Positions 28,483 through 37,469 of a DNA stretch of 64,000 bases are shown piece by piece. Positions within the stretch are counted from its first letter, which is position 1. Each line of letters starts with the position of its first letter. A model generated the notes under the pieces. The model was not told the origin of the DNA, made no database searches, and was given only the letters and a program-made list of their open reading frames with translations. A program made the translations under genes and the position numbers. Source of the DNA: Betaproteobacteria bacterium HGW-Betaproteobacteria-1 (GTDB taxonomy: Bacteria > Pseudomonadota > Gammaproteobacteria > Burkholderiales > Methylophilaceae); NCBI GenBank assembly GCA_002842435.1, contig PHCX01000003.1, positions 62,001-126,000 of the forward strand, given 5' to 3'.

Positions 28483-29118
28483 ATGAAAATATTAAAACTA
28501 AAGACATCTCACCCAATTGTTCTGTTCGCTGCTATCGCACTGACTGCATTAAGTATTGTTGGTAGCATTGCGATTGCCGATCTGATTCCGGCATCCGCCA
28601 CACAAACCACAGCCAGCGACGAAGACCGGCAGCAACAGGAGCCAACCGTTAGCTCCGACAGGTCTGCCGATGACAATGCTTACGTCGGCGACACATGGAT
28701 TGCAAAGGTTGATTATGCGCAAAAATATTTCAACAGCGCCGTCAAACCCAAACTCACGGAATGCTTCAATTGCGGCGTAGTTGTCGGCATTGAAACCGTT
28801 CCCGCAAATATCGCAGAAACAAAAGATAGCGCATTGAATGCGCCATCAGGAGACCTGTCCGAACAGCACCTGGATAACTATCTGGATGCACACAGAAAGA
28901 ATGCCAGACTGATGGTTCTGGATGAATCAAACAGCGAAACCCCTGGTGCCGGCCAGAGCCGCCGCCTGAGTGAAAGCGTATATGCCAACGAGACTGCATA
29001 TATCGTCAAGGTCCGCATGCGAAATGGCCATCATCTTAACGTCACGCTGAACACAGCACCGCAGCATAAGATCGGCGACAAGGTAAGAATCATCAACGAA
29101 AGAACCATTACCGCATAA
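28483..29118 (+). CDS. SlyB/2TM-zipper-like exported protein without the zipper
   Basis: A 211-residue protein with an N-terminal signal/anchor (VLFAAIALTALSIVGSIAIA). After a polar linker it has ECFNCGVVVGIETV, and near the end YIVKVRMRNGHHLNVTL and HKIGDKVRIIN. These flanking blocks are those of outer-membrane 2TM glycine-zipper proteins (SlyB/17 kDa antigen type). The Gly-rich zipper normally between them is replaced by a polar segment of about 70 residues. A GAGG ribosome binding site precedes the ATG. Function unknown; it may belong to the same GlrR-controlled envelope group. Confidence 0.55.
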   Translation: MKILKLKTSHPIVLFAAIALTALSIVGSIAIADLIPASATQTTASDEDRQQQEPTVSSDRSADDNAYVGDTWIAKVDYAQKYFNSAVKPKLTECFNCGVVVGIETVPANIAETKDSALNAPSGDLSEQHLDNYLDAHRKNARLMVLDESNSETPGAGQSRRLSESVYANETAYIVKVRMRNGHHLNVTLNTAPQHKIGDKVRIINERTITA

Positions 29119-29236
29119 ACGACTTATCTCCACTACCCCTCCCCTGACAGCGGGCCTTCCTCTCCCCGAGAAGGTTCCGCTTTTTTTTGCCCTGAATTTG
29201 CCAGTCATGCAGCATTATCTTCAGTCTTTCGCAGAC

Positions 29237-29278
29237 GAAAAAAAGCGAGCCTGAATCTGGGGAGATCAAAGGCTCGCT
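29237..29278 (-). terminator. Terminator after the first TonB-dependent receptor
   Basis: On the minus strand an 8-bp stem, AGCGAGCC/GGCTCGCT, is followed by T7. The stem and the roughly 60 bp between it and the stop codon closely resemble the region after the second receptor gene. Confidence 0.85.
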
Positions 29279-29336
29279 GTGAGAGAGGGATAGCTTCTGC
29301 CATCCCCACGCACCCGGAGATGAGTCTGGTTATTGT

Positions 29337-31517
29337 TTAGAAGTCATAGCGAATACCGCCAAACACCTGACGTTCACGGCCGGCTACCTTGCCATCCACA
29401 CGACTGACCAGGTATTCCTTGTCCGCCAGATTGGCAGCGCTGAGGAAGTAAGTCGCATTGGAACCAACCGGCTTGAAATTGACCGATGCGTTCAGCAAGG
29501 TATAGGAAGGGATAGTACCTTCCTGACCGTCAAGGCTCTCAATGCGGGTGTTCTCCGCATCGACATATTGCTGGCTGACGTAATCAACCCCAATACGTGC
29601 ATCGATACCGACAGGATGCTGGTAACCGAAGCTCAAGGAAGCAATATCGCGTGGTGCATAAGGCAAGCGGTTGCCGCTCTCGGTTGCATCGGTGTCTTTC
29701 TCAAACTTGGCTGTAAACAAGTTGGTATAAGAGCCCAGCACGTAGAAATTATGCGGTGTGTTGTAGATCTTGCCGAAATCGACTCTGCCTGCCAGTTCCA
29801 GACCCGTCATCTTTGATTCGCCCCTATTCTCGAATCGACCGGCTCTGGTCTGAATGACGATCTCATCAAAATCAACATTGAACAATGTTGCCTCCAGGCC
29901 TATGCCATTGAAGTAATTCGATCGAACACCAAATTCAGTGTTGATGCTCTCTTCCGCATCGGTGCTGCTGATCGCATCCTGACCAGTAAGATCGTCAAAG
30001 TTGATATCGCGGTCAGGACGTGGAGGTGCAAAACCCTTGTGGACGCCGGCAAAGAACGTGGTATTGGCAATACCGTTCCAGGTCACACCGAAGCCAGGCA
30101 ACCAGACTGTCTGCTCATTGGTGTCCTTGAAACCTTGTGGATCACCTTCTGCCTGCAGCACATTGATCTTTTTCTTGTAGTCTTCGACTCGCAGGCCTGG
30201 CGTCAGGGACCAATCACCCAGATAGAAAGTATTCTGCGCGTAGTAGGATTTGGCTTCGACATCGATTCTCAAATCTTCCCTGAAGGTACCAAAAGCCTTG
30301 GCCCAATTCAGGCTTTGCGCTCTAGGATCACCATCACGGAACTGTCTGCGCTTGCTCTTTTCCTCGTGATAACGGAAGCCGATCACCGCATCATTCTCGA
30401 TGCCGAACAGGTTGTGGCTGAAATCCAGACGTGGTTCGAAACCATAGTAGTAATAACTGCGAGGACGATGTCGACCGCCGCATTGCTCAGCATTTGCCTC
30501 TGTAGCAACTCCTAGGCCTTCGCATCGATCCATAACTGAAAATCCAGTCTGAGTATCATCATTCAATGTACCCGGTGCGTTAATTTGACGGAAGGAAGTG
30601 CGAAATGAATCCACGTAGTACGCTTGCGTGGAAAGCTTCATGCTTTCATCAAACTGGAAGATATGCTGCAGTTGAACTGATTTGCGCTCATACTCAAACT
30701 GGTCGTTCTTGCCGGTAGGTGCCTGATACTTGTCCTGCGCATACTCCAGGGCGCCCAACCCCGTTTCAGACACATGGGAGTCTTCTTCGTAATAGCCGAC
30801 CTTGGCGATCAGGGTTTGACGATCGGTCAAATTCAATTGCCCCTTGACCGTTAATTCGCGCATATCGAAATCGTGATTGTCACGGATGCCGTCACCCTTG
30901 TTTTGCAGGGCATCTATCATGATGCCGCCACGTTCGTTGCCATAACCGATATTGACATGGCCGCCAACGTAATCATTGTTACCTACCTTGCCCGTGACAC
31001 TACCGGCAAAACCATCTGTAGGTACCGGCTTGGATACAAAGTTGATCATGCCGCCTATGGTCTGAGGACCATATAGCACCTGACCAGAACCCTTGACCAC
31101 TTCAATGCGCTGCACTCTTTCCAGCGGCGTGGTGTAATGGGCCGATGGATCGGCATAAGGTGCCAGGAACAATGGCATACCATCTTCCATCAGTAACGTA
31201 CGGGAAGTTCTGCGTGGATCAAGGCCACGAACGCCAATATTCACCCCCAAGCCAAAGCTGTTTTCACCCACAATGTGGATACCGGGAACGTTCTTCAGTG
31301 CCTCCTGAACGGAAAAAGGCTGACGAACCTGCAACTCTTCCTCATCAACCACATTAAAAGAACCGGGGACAGCTTCAAGGTTGGACGGCAGAATGCCTTT
31401 AACAGCAATGGTATCTGTAACGACGGCTTCTTCTGCCGCCACTGAAAAACCGGATGTGCCGGCAAATGCCAGCATCACAGCAACTGCGGTTGCTTTTGGA
31501 ATAGGATATTTTTTCAT
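29337..31517 (-). CDS. TonB-dependent outer-membrane receptor, copy 1
   Basis: A 726-residue outer-membrane receptor (start ATG 31517 with a GAGGAG site). It has a signal peptide ending about residue 28 and a TonB-box-like segment TDTIAVKG. The plug (about 45-165) carries LEDGMPLFLAPYADP-type and KGSGQVLYGPQTIGGMINFVSKP motifs. The 22-stranded barrel ends in GGIRYDF. There is no N-terminal STN domain, so FecI/FecR-type signalling is not expected. The plug motif resembles FecA-like receptors. The substrate is unknown; the location beside methanol dehydrogenase genes makes a metal (lanthanide, calcium or iron chelate) or PQQ-related cargo plausible. It is paralogous to the next receptor. Confidence 0.85.
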   Translation of the reverse strand: MKKYPIPKATAVAVMLAFAGTSGFSVAAEEAVVTDTIAVKGILPSNLEAVPGSFNVVDEEELQVRQPFSVQEALKNVPGIHIVGENSFGLGVNIGVRGLDPRRTSRTLLMEDGMPLFLAPYADPSAHYTTPLERVQRIEVVKGSGQVLYGPQTIGGMINFVSKPVPTDGFAGSVTGKVGNNDYVGGHVNIGYGNERGGIMIDALQNKGDGIRDNHDFDMRELTVKGQLNLTDRQTLIAKVGYYEEDSHVSETGLGALEYAQDKYQAPTGKNDQFEYERKSVQLQHIFQFDESMKLSTQAYYVDSFRTSFRQINAPGTLNDDTQTGFSVMDRCEGLGVATEANAEQCGGRHRPRSYYYYGFEPRLDFSHNLFGIENDAVIGFRYHEEKSKRRQFRDGDPRAQSLNWAKAFGTFREDLRIDVEAKSYYAQNTFYLGDWSLTPGLRVEDYKKKINVLQAEGDPQGFKDTNEQTVWLPGFGVTWNGIANTTFFAGVHKGFAPPRPDRDINFDDLTGQDAISSTDAEESINTEFGVRSNYFNGIGLEATLFNVDFDEIVIQTRAGRFENRGESKMTGLELAGRVDFGKIYNTPHNFYVLGSYTNLFTAKFEKDTDATESGNRLPYAPRDIASLSFGYQHPVGIDARIGVDYVSQQYVDAENTRIESLDGQEGTIPSYTLLNASVNFKPVGSNATYFLSAANLADKEYLVSRVDGKVAGRERQVFGGIRYDF

Positions 31518-31579
31518 TAACAACTCCTCGACTAAGAAAGCGATACCAATTTAAGTATCATCCATCTCAGGCAATATCC

Positions 31580-31618
31580 ATACCAAATACAGTATATAAT
31601 TCAAGCTGTTGTTTTTAT
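31580..31618 (-). promoter_or_regulatory. Candidate sigma-70 promoter of receptor copy 1
   Basis: On the minus strand TTGAAT is separated by 16 bp from TATGGA, some 60 bp before the start codon. Two similar 16-bp dyads of the form ATACCAA...AGTAT lie at 31580-31595, inside this promoter, and at 31543-31558, downstream of it. Confidence 0.45.
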
Positions 31619-31649
31619 TTATTTTTACTTTTCACAGATTCCCCAGGCT

Positions 31650-31707
31650 TGGTTATATGCAGCCACAATCTGGTTACAAGCAACCAATAATTGGTTATTT
31701 ATAACCA
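31650..31707. promoter_or_regulatory. Three 16-bp TGGTTA dyads at 21-bp steps
   Basis: Copies begin at 31650 (TGGTTATATGCAGCCA), 31671 (TGGTTACAAGCAACCA) and 31692 (TGGTTATTTATAACCA). The third is a palindrome apart from its central two bases. The period is exactly 21 bp, two turns of DNA. They lie 133-190 bp upstream of the copy 1 receptor start, between that gene's promoter and the terminator of copy 2. This looks like an operator array for a dimeric regulator binding one face of the helix. Confidence 0.6.
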
Positions 31708-31727
31708 CATCAAGATCATCAAGCCAA

Positions 31728-31766
31728 TAAAAAAGCGAGCCATATCTGGGGAGACTATGGCTCGCT
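31728..31766 (-). terminator. Terminator after the second TonB-dependent receptor
   Basis: On the minus strand an 11-bp stem, AGCGAGCCATA/TATGGCTCGCT, is followed by T6. It is homologous to the terminator of copy 1. Confidence 0.88.
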
Positions 31767-31823
31767 GTGAGTGGGAAGTATTTGGATACTTCCCTCGCAC
31801 CCGGAGATGAGGCTTGTTATTGT

Positions 31824-34055
31824 CTAGAAGTCGTAGCGAACGCCACCAAATACCTGCCGCTCACGGCCAGCCACCATGCCGTCTACACGGCTGGCCAGAT
31901 ATTCCTTGTCAGCCAGGTTGGTACCGCTGATGAACAGCGTTGCATTAGTGCCTTGCGGCTTGTAACTGGCCGAAGCATTGAACAGGGTATAGGAAGGAAT
32001 ATCCCCGACCAGACCGGAATACTGAATCGCCTCTGCCGCCTCAATCGCTCGGGTAAAGGCATCTGCTTCCTGGCGGCTCACATAATCCCAACCAATCCGG
32101 GCATGGAAACCAGAAGCGTTTTCATAGCCGAAGTTGATAGAGGCCAGATGACGAGGCGCATAGGGCAAACGATCACCGCTATAGATACCGCTCTCATCGT
32201 CTTCACCATCCTTCTTGAACTTGGCAGTAAACAGGTTGGTGTAGGAACCACTGACATAGAAGTTATGCGAAGTGTTGTAAATGGTTCCGAAATCAACCCG
32301 ACCGGCAAATTCGATGCCGGTCATTTGTGATTTGCCGCCATTTTCATAGGAACCCGCGGCACTCTTGATCACGATGTCGTCAAAATCCGTGTGGAACAGC
32401 GTAGATTCGAAGCCGACGCCCTTGAAGTAACTTGAGCGGACACCCAGTTCCCAGTTGATGGTTTCTTCCGCCTTGGTCTTGTCTACGATAGCGCAATCGG
32501 CACAGGCACCAACCTGCAAATCGCGATCAGGTCGTGGCGGTGCGAAACCTTTATGCACACCGGCAAATATCGTCGTATTGTCTATGCCATTCCAGGCCAC
32601 ACCAAAACCCGGCAAGACTTCTGTCTGGCTATTGGTCTTCTTGGATTCCGGATTGTTTTGCGGCTCGGTTTCAGCGCGAACAATATCGGTCTTGATCTTG
32701 TAATCCTCGACGCGAACACCCGGCGTCAACGCCCAATCTCCGATATAGAAAGTGTTCTGGGCATAGTAGGAATAGGCATCGACATCAGTTTTGATATGCT
32801 CACGCGATTCCTGATCCTTGGCATAGGAATAGCTCTGAAAGCGTGTATCCGCGCCACGAATCTGTTTGCGATCGATATCTTCGGTGTGATACCTGAAACC
32901 GATAACCGCATCATTCTCGATACCGAACAGGTTGTGACTGAAATCAAGGCGTGGCTCGATGCCCCAATAGGTGTATTCACGCGGTCTCCAGCGACCACCG
33001 CAGGCTGCTGAATCTGCTTCTGTCAGTGGCACCAGGCCATTGTTGGCACCAGCTCCACCAAAGTTATCGCAACGGTCGATTCTTGAATATGGCGTGGTTT
33101 CTTCAGGAGCATCATCATCGAAACCGCCGGGACCGTTGATCTGACGGAATGACTTACGCTCGGTATCCGCATAGTAAGCCTGTGTACTTAACTTCATACG
33201 GTCATCAATCTGGAAGATGTGCTGTATCTGTGCCATCTTCCGCTCTTGCTCGAATTTATCATTCTTGCCGGTTGGCGCCTGATATTTGTCTTCAGCGTAT
33301 TCACGTTCACTCAGGCCGGTCTCGGACACTTGGGAGTCTTCCTCATAGTAGCCGACCTTGGCAATCAGCGTCTGACGATCAGTCAGGTTCAACTGGCCCT
33401 TGATTGTAATATCGCGCTGATCAAAATCGTGGTTGTCACGAATGCCGTCACCCTTGTTCTGCAAGGCATCGATCATGATGCCGCCACGTTCATCGCCGTA
33501 GCCGATATTGACGTGACCACCATAGTAATCATTGTTACCAGCCTTGGCGGTAACACTACCGGCAAAGCCATTGGTCGGTACCGGCTTGGTCACGAAGTTG
33601 ATCATGCCGCCGACAGTCTGCGGACCATACAACACCTGTCCCGAACCCTTGACCACTTCGATACGTTCAAGACGTTCCAGAGGCGTTGTGTAATGTGCCG
33701 CCGGATCGGCATAAGGTGCCAGAAACAACGGCATGCCATCTTCCAGCAACAAAGTGCGGGCAGTACGCCGTGGGTCCATGCCACGGACACCAATATTGAT
33801 ACCAAGGCCAAAGGAGTTCTCACCGACAACATTCACGCCCGGAACAGTGTTCAGCGCTTCCTGCATGGAAAAAGGCTGACGTTCCCCCAGTGCCTTTTCA
33901 TCCACTATCGAGAACGAACCAGGAACTGCTTCCAGGTTTGATGGCAGGATACCTTTAACTTCAATCGCTTCAGTTGTTACACTATTTTCCGCCAGAGTGA
34001 TCGTCGGCGATGCCAACGTAGCAGCAACAATGCCAATCCATGCTTTACGCTTCAT
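31824..34055 (-). CDS. TonB-dependent outer-membrane receptor, copy 2
   Basis: A 743-residue receptor very similar to copy 1 over the whole length. Shared features include VKGILPSNLEAVPGSF near the N-terminus, GENSFGLGINIGVRGMDP, the plug motif VLYGPQTVGGMINFVTKP and the C-terminal GGVRYDF. It differs by small loop insertions, one with a cysteine pair (VGACADC). A GGGGGA ribosome binding site precedes the ATG at 34055. It is divergent from a histidine kinase/regulator pair, which may control it. No STN domain and no TonB/ExbBD genes are nearby. Cargo is unknown, as for copy 1. Confidence 0.85.
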   Translation of the reverse strand: MKRKAWIGIVAATLASPTITLAENSVTTEAIEVKGILPSNLEAVPGSFSIVDEKALGERQPFSMQEALNTVPGVNVVGENSFGLGINIGVRGMDPRRTARTLLLEDGMPLFLAPYADPAAHYTTPLERLERIEVVKGSGQVLYGPQTVGGMINFVTKPVPTNGFAGSVTAKAGNNDYYGGHVNIGYGDERGGIMIDALQNKGDGIRDNHDFDQRDITIKGQLNLTDRQTLIAKVGYYEEDSQVSETGLSEREYAEDKYQAPTGKNDKFEQERKMAQIQHIFQIDDRMKLSTQAYYADTERKSFRQINGPGGFDDDAPEETTPYSRIDRCDNFGGAGANNGLVPLTEADSAACGGRWRPREYTYWGIEPRLDFSHNLFGIENDAVIGFRYHTEDIDRKQIRGADTRFQSYSYAKDQESREHIKTDVDAYSYYAQNTFYIGDWALTPGVRVEDYKIKTDIVRAETEPQNNPESKKTNSQTEVLPGFGVAWNGIDNTTIFAGVHKGFAPPRPDRDLQVGACADCAIVDKTKAEETINWELGVRSSYFKGVGFESTLFHTDFDDIVIKSAAGSYENGGKSQMTGIEFAGRVDFGTIYNTSHNFYVSGSYTNLFTAKFKKDGEDDESGIYSGDRLPYAPRHLASINFGYENASGFHARIGWDYVSRQEADAFTRAIEAAEAIQYSGLVGDIPSYTLFNASASYKPQGTNATLFISGTNLADKEYLASRVDGMVAGRERQVFGGVRYDF

Positions 34056-34184
34056 ACATTTCCCCCTTCAGATTCCATCTTTTTTATATGATTTAGTGCA
34101 ATCCATGCCCGGATGGCATGCAGACCCTATGCATGCTAACTTTTGAAACCTGTTTACGAAGGTGAAAATGCTCATGAATGATTT

Positions 34185-34196
34185 GGGAGTTTCTCC
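34185..34196 (+). promoter_or_regulatory. GGGARTTWYTCC motif, site 1
   Basis: GGGAGTTTCTCC lies in the 190-bp divergent region between receptor copy 2 and the first histidine kinase. Related sites are before the second propeller gene, xoxF and the third kinase. Confidence 0.5.
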
Positions 34197-34252
34197 TTTT
34201 CTGTCATGAAAAAATCATCCAGCCATTTCTATAAATTGCCCGCTTGATTAAG

Positions 34253-35269
34253 ATGGGTCATATGCTAGAAAAACCACCATCCCCGCGAACACAAGTCACT
34301 CCACCGGCGATCGCCTTGGAAATTTCAGGTGAGCCTTCTGTATCGAGCGCCAGTCGGGACCTGCTGAAGGCCATTATTTTTGTCTTGCTGATCTACCTGA
34401 TTACCTGGGAGTTCGATATCGCCGAGAAACTGGCGGTTTTTACCGCCAGATACGAATCCATGCAGCTGGACGAACTGCCGATTGCATTACTGATGGCCGC
34501 CCTGGCCGGTATCTGGTTCTCCCACCGGCGCATGCTTGAAATCAAAACGGAAGCGAAACTGCGGACCGAGGCAGAATCATCACTTGCCAGACTATTGAAT
34601 GAGAATCGCGCTTTGGCTGCACATGCAAGGCAGGTTCAGGAACAAGAACGCAAACGTATGGCCCAGGACATTCACGACGATATGGGGCAATTCCTGACAG
34701 CCATCAGGCTGGATGCCCGCAGCTTGTCCAAGCTGGAAGACCCCATGGTAGCCAGCCATGCCAAACGCATCGGGCTACACGCAGAACATGTGCAGAAAGC
34801 CATCAGAAACCTGCTGCATCGTTTACGGCCGGTCGCGCTGGATGAATATGGTCTGATCGATGCAACTCGGCATCTGGTGCAGGAATGGAAGAAACAGCAT
34901 CCGGGAATCAGTTGCCACTGCATACTTGATGACAAATGCACCAACCTGTCAGACAACATCAACCTCACCGCATACAGAGTAGTGCAGGAAGCACTAACCA
35001 ACATCTCGCGTCATGCGGAAGCCACGGCAGTATCTGTGAGAATTAATTTCCGCAACAATGACAAGAGTGCATTAGAAGTCACGGTGGAGGATAACGGCAA
35101 AGGCTTCTACACGCCTCGTACAAACCAGCAACGATTCGGGCTTGCCACCATGCGCGAAAGAGTCACTGCCATCGGCGGCTCATTCGATTTACAGTCGGCA
35201 ACCAGTGCCGGCGTCCGCATCTCAGCCATTCTTCCTTTATCAAGCCCGCAAGAAAAAACCCACCCATGA
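34253..35269 (+). CDS. Histidine kinase 1 of the methanol island (HisKA_3/NarX type)
   Basis: A kinase of about 338 residues with two N-terminal TM helices separated by a short loop (QLDELPIALLMAALAGIWFSHRRM). A coiled coil then leads to the HisKA_3 dimerisation domain, with the phospho-acceptor histidine in RMAQDIHDDMGQFLTAIRLD. The HATPase has VVQEALTNISRHAEA, VEDNGKGF and GLATMRERV. The start may be the ATG at 34253 or 34262; a TTG at 34244 is also in frame. It overlaps the regulator gene by 4 bp. The N-terminal module is shared with kinase 2, which sits beside mxaF. Confidence 0.85.
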   Translation: MGHMLEKPPSPRTQVTPPAIALEISGEPSVSSASRDLLKAIIFVLLIYLITWEFDIAEKLAVFTARYESMQLDELPIALLMAALAGIWFSHRRMLEIKTEAKLRTEAESSLARLLNENRALAAHARQVQEQERKRMAQDIHDDMGQFLTAIRLDARSLSKLEDPMVASHAKRIGLHAEHVQKAIRNLLHRLRPVALDEYGLIDATRHLVQEWKKQHPGISCHCILDDKCTNLSDNINLTAYRVVQEALTNISRHAEATAVSVRINFRNNDKSALEVTVEDNGKGFYTPRTNQQRFGLATMRERVTAIGGSFDLQSATSAGVRISAILPLSSPQEKTHP

Positions 35270-35889
35270 ATCGATTGCTTTTGGTAGATGATCACGCTGT
35301 CATCCGACAGGGTCTGCGCACACTGCTTGGACAGGCCGGCTACCAGATTGTGGCAGAAGCCGGAACTGGCGAGCAGGCCTATATCGCCTGGCAGAAACAT
35401 CGCCCATCACTGGTACTACTGGATCTGGACATGCCGGGGATGGGGGGACTGGAAACCCTGCAGCGCATTCTGGCACAGGATGCCATGGCCAAAGTCCTGA
35501 TCTTCACCATGTATGACGATACCATTCATGCTGCCCGCGCCATCCGTGCCGGTGCGCGCGGTTATGTCGTCAAGTCGGACGACCCCGACATTCTATTGCA
35601 GGCCATTCAACAAATTTTGGCAGGTAAACGCTTTATTGGTCATGAAATTGCACAACAGATCGCCGTCGAGCAATCCTCCGGGCTGGACAACCCAATCAAC
35701 TCACTCTCGCAACGCGAGTTTGAAGTGTTCAGCCGCTTGATTGCCGGCGACTCACTCAATGGGATCGCCAGCCAGCTGAACATCAGCCAAAAGTCTACTG
35801 CCAATATACAAACCCAGATTCGGCAGAAGCTCAATGTGCAGAGCACCAGCCAGATGGTGCACCTCGCCATCAGTTACGGCATCCTGTAA
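35266..35889 (+). CDS. Response regulator 1 (NarL/FixJ family)
   Basis: A 207-residue receiver plus LuxR-type HTH regulator. The receiver has LLVDDHAVIRQGLRTLL, the acceptor aspartate in LVLLDLDMPGMGG and the conserved lysine in GYVVKSDD. The HTH is LSQREFEVFSRLIAGDSLNGIASQLNIS-like. It is cotranscribed with kinase 1 and convergent with mxaD. It may control the receptor genes or the mxa operon. Confidence 0.9.
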   Translation: MNRLLLVDDHAVIRQGLRTLLGQAGYQIVAEAGTGEQAYIAWQKHRPSLVLLDLDMPGMGGLETLQRILAQDAMAKVLIFTMYDDTIHAARAIRAGARGYVVKSDDPDILLQAIQQILAGKRFIGHEIAQQIAVEQSSGLDNPINSLSQREFEVFSRLIAGDSLNGIASQLNISQKSTANIQTQIRQKLNVQSTSQMVHLAISYGIL

Positions 35890-35902
35890 GTACACCCTGC
35901 GA

Positions 35903-35925
35903 TTAAAAGCCGATCCAGCTTTTAA
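35903..35925. terminator. Convergent hairpin between regulator 1 and mxaD
   Basis: An 8-bp perfect stem, TTAAAAGC/GCTTTTAA, with a 7-nt loop, located where the two transcripts meet. Confidence 0.6.
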
Positions 35926-35958
35926 ACCAGCCCCACCAGGAAGCCGCTTCCGGCCGCA

Positions 35959-36471
35959 CTACTTTTTTACAAGGTAATCCTCCAGACCGATCAAGCCCTC
36001 CCTGACATAACTATTTACAGACAATTGGGCGGCGGCATCATCCATTCCTGCCGGTGGCTCATTTGTCGTATCAGCCCGGTAATAACGGGCAATCCAGACG
36101 ACATTTGCCTTGTCTCCCTCCGCCTTGATCTTGATTCTGCCGGTAAGAGAGCTGACCGGAAGCGCCTTGACTTCGGAGTCACTGCCCAGGCGATATGAAA
36201 TGGACATTACATCAGGCAGCATCTCGTCGATTTCCTCGGTGATTTTGCCGCCGTTCTTCAGCGTGAGTGTGCGCTTCAATTGACCATCTGCCTTGCATTC
36301 TGCAACCTGTGGATGCCAGTTCAGGATTGCACAGGGTTCACTGAAAGCTTTCCAGACTGTAGCTGGGGGAACATCAAACAATACGGCCTGATCAGTTTTC
36401 TGGGGAGTCGGCCCATGAGCATAAACGGGGAAAGTGATGGCCGAGATTAATAAGACTTGTAACAGTTTCAT
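35959..36471 (-). CDS. mxaD: MxaD, SRPBCC-fold periplasmic protein of methanol oxidation
   Basis: A 170-residue exported protein with a signal peptide ending at PVYA and an SRPBCC/START-like fold (VPPATVWKAFSEPCAILNWHPQVAEC, then LTGRIKIKAEGDKANVVWIARYY). In other methylotrophs MxaD aids electron flow from methanol dehydrogenase to its cytochrome. The ATG at 36471 has an AGGAAG site and overlaps the mxaL stop in an ATGA arrangement. It is the last gene of the mxa operon. Two more MxaD-like genes lie at 51.5-52.6 kb. Confidence 0.88.
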   Translation of the reverse strand: MKLLQVLLISAITFPVYAHGPTPQKTDQAVLFDVPPATVWKAFSEPCAILNWHPQVAECKADGQLKRTLTLKNGGKITEEIDEMLPDVMSISYRLGSDSEVKALPVSSLTGRIKIKAEGDKANVVWIARYYRADTTNEPPAGMDDAAAQLSVNSYVREGLIGLEDYLVKK

Positions 36472-37469
36472 GATTTCTTCCTGAAAGATAAATGTTGTTG
36501 AAAAAGCTGATGCAAGGATGCCGGGATGTAAAAAATCAGAATCAGCCACATGGCCGGTAACACCAGCCACGGCCTTAAATCGGAAACGGCAGTGCGCCAA
36601 ACTGACATCTCATTTGATGTAACAACCCGACCGATCTCTTTATCTTTCGTCAGTTCACGGTAGGTCAAACCCGTATCTTTTGCGATTTTCTGCAGGTTAT
36701 TTTGATCCAGCGCAGAAAGGTGCGCATTGGCCGATTCCTTCGGCGCGCTACCATGTGGCGCATTTCTGCCGTGATAGCCTTGCTGCTGTTCCATATCTGC
36801 TACGGATTGGATTTCGGAGATACCAAAAGTCGCATATCGCTGGACATCATCCGCACCCCAGTAGCCGGTAATATTGTCGTTCTGATCCAGCAATGGAATC
36901 CGTCCGGCTGCTTGCGAACCCAGCCCGAAAACAATACCCCTGACCTTGCCTTGTTCACCCTCGAATACGGGGGCATACCTAGCACTGATCTCAGGTGCCT
37001 GATTACCATCCGTGAAAAATGCGAGCCGCATTTCCGGGCCAAGCCTGGAAGCTTGATCTATGGCACTGAATACGCCATTGGCAATATAGGAATCCGCCGC
37101 CCACGCCATGCGCCAATCGATACTGGCTATGGTTTCGTCCAATGCGGCAAAATGCGCACAGACCTCTAGCGGATGCAGGATATTGGCCGTACTGCGCTCA
37201 GTGAACAACCCGAGCGACACCCGCGAGCCGCAGGGCAGGCTACGCAACGCCTGACGCATCTGCTGCTTGGCAAACGCCAATCTGCTGATGCCGTTGCCGC
37301 TTGTCACGGCATCACGCACATTCATGCTCTGGGTGATATCAATGACGAAATACCAATCGTAAACGCGACTTGGCAACTGCGCTCTGGGTTCGAGCAGACT
37401 CAGGAAAAGCAAGAGCAAGGCACTGGCCAATAAACGGCCTCGTCCATCAAGATGGCGCCAGAATTTCAT
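36468..37469 (-). CDS. mxaL: MxaL, membrane von Willebrand factor A protein
   Basis: About 333 residues. It has an N-terminal TM segment (LLASALLLLFLSLL), a vWA domain with the metal-site motif DITQSMNVRD (DxTxS rather than DxSxS) and FFTDGNQAPEI, and a C-terminal TM helix (LVLPAMWLILIFYIPA). MxaL belongs to the set (mxaRSACKLD) needed to insert calcium into methanol dehydrogenase. The ATG at 37469 overlaps the mxaK stop (ATGA). A longer frame from 37505 exists but is less likely. Confidence 0.88.
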   Translation of the reverse strand: MKFWRHLDGRGRLLASALLLLFLSLLEPRAQLPSRVYDWYFVIDITQSMNVRDAVTSGNGISRLAFAKQQMRQALRSLPCGSRVSLGLFTERSTANILHPLEVCAHFAALDETIASIDWRMAWAADSYIANGVFSAIDQASRLGPEMRLAFFTDGNQAPEISARYAPVFEGEQGKVRGIVFGLGSQAAGRIPLLDQNDNITGYWGADDVQRYATFGISEIQSVADMEQQQGYHGRNAPHGSAPKESANAHLSALDQNNLQKIAKDTGLTYRELTKDKEIGRVVTSNEMSVWRTAVSDLRPWLVLPAMWLILIFYIPASLHQLFQQHLSFRKKS

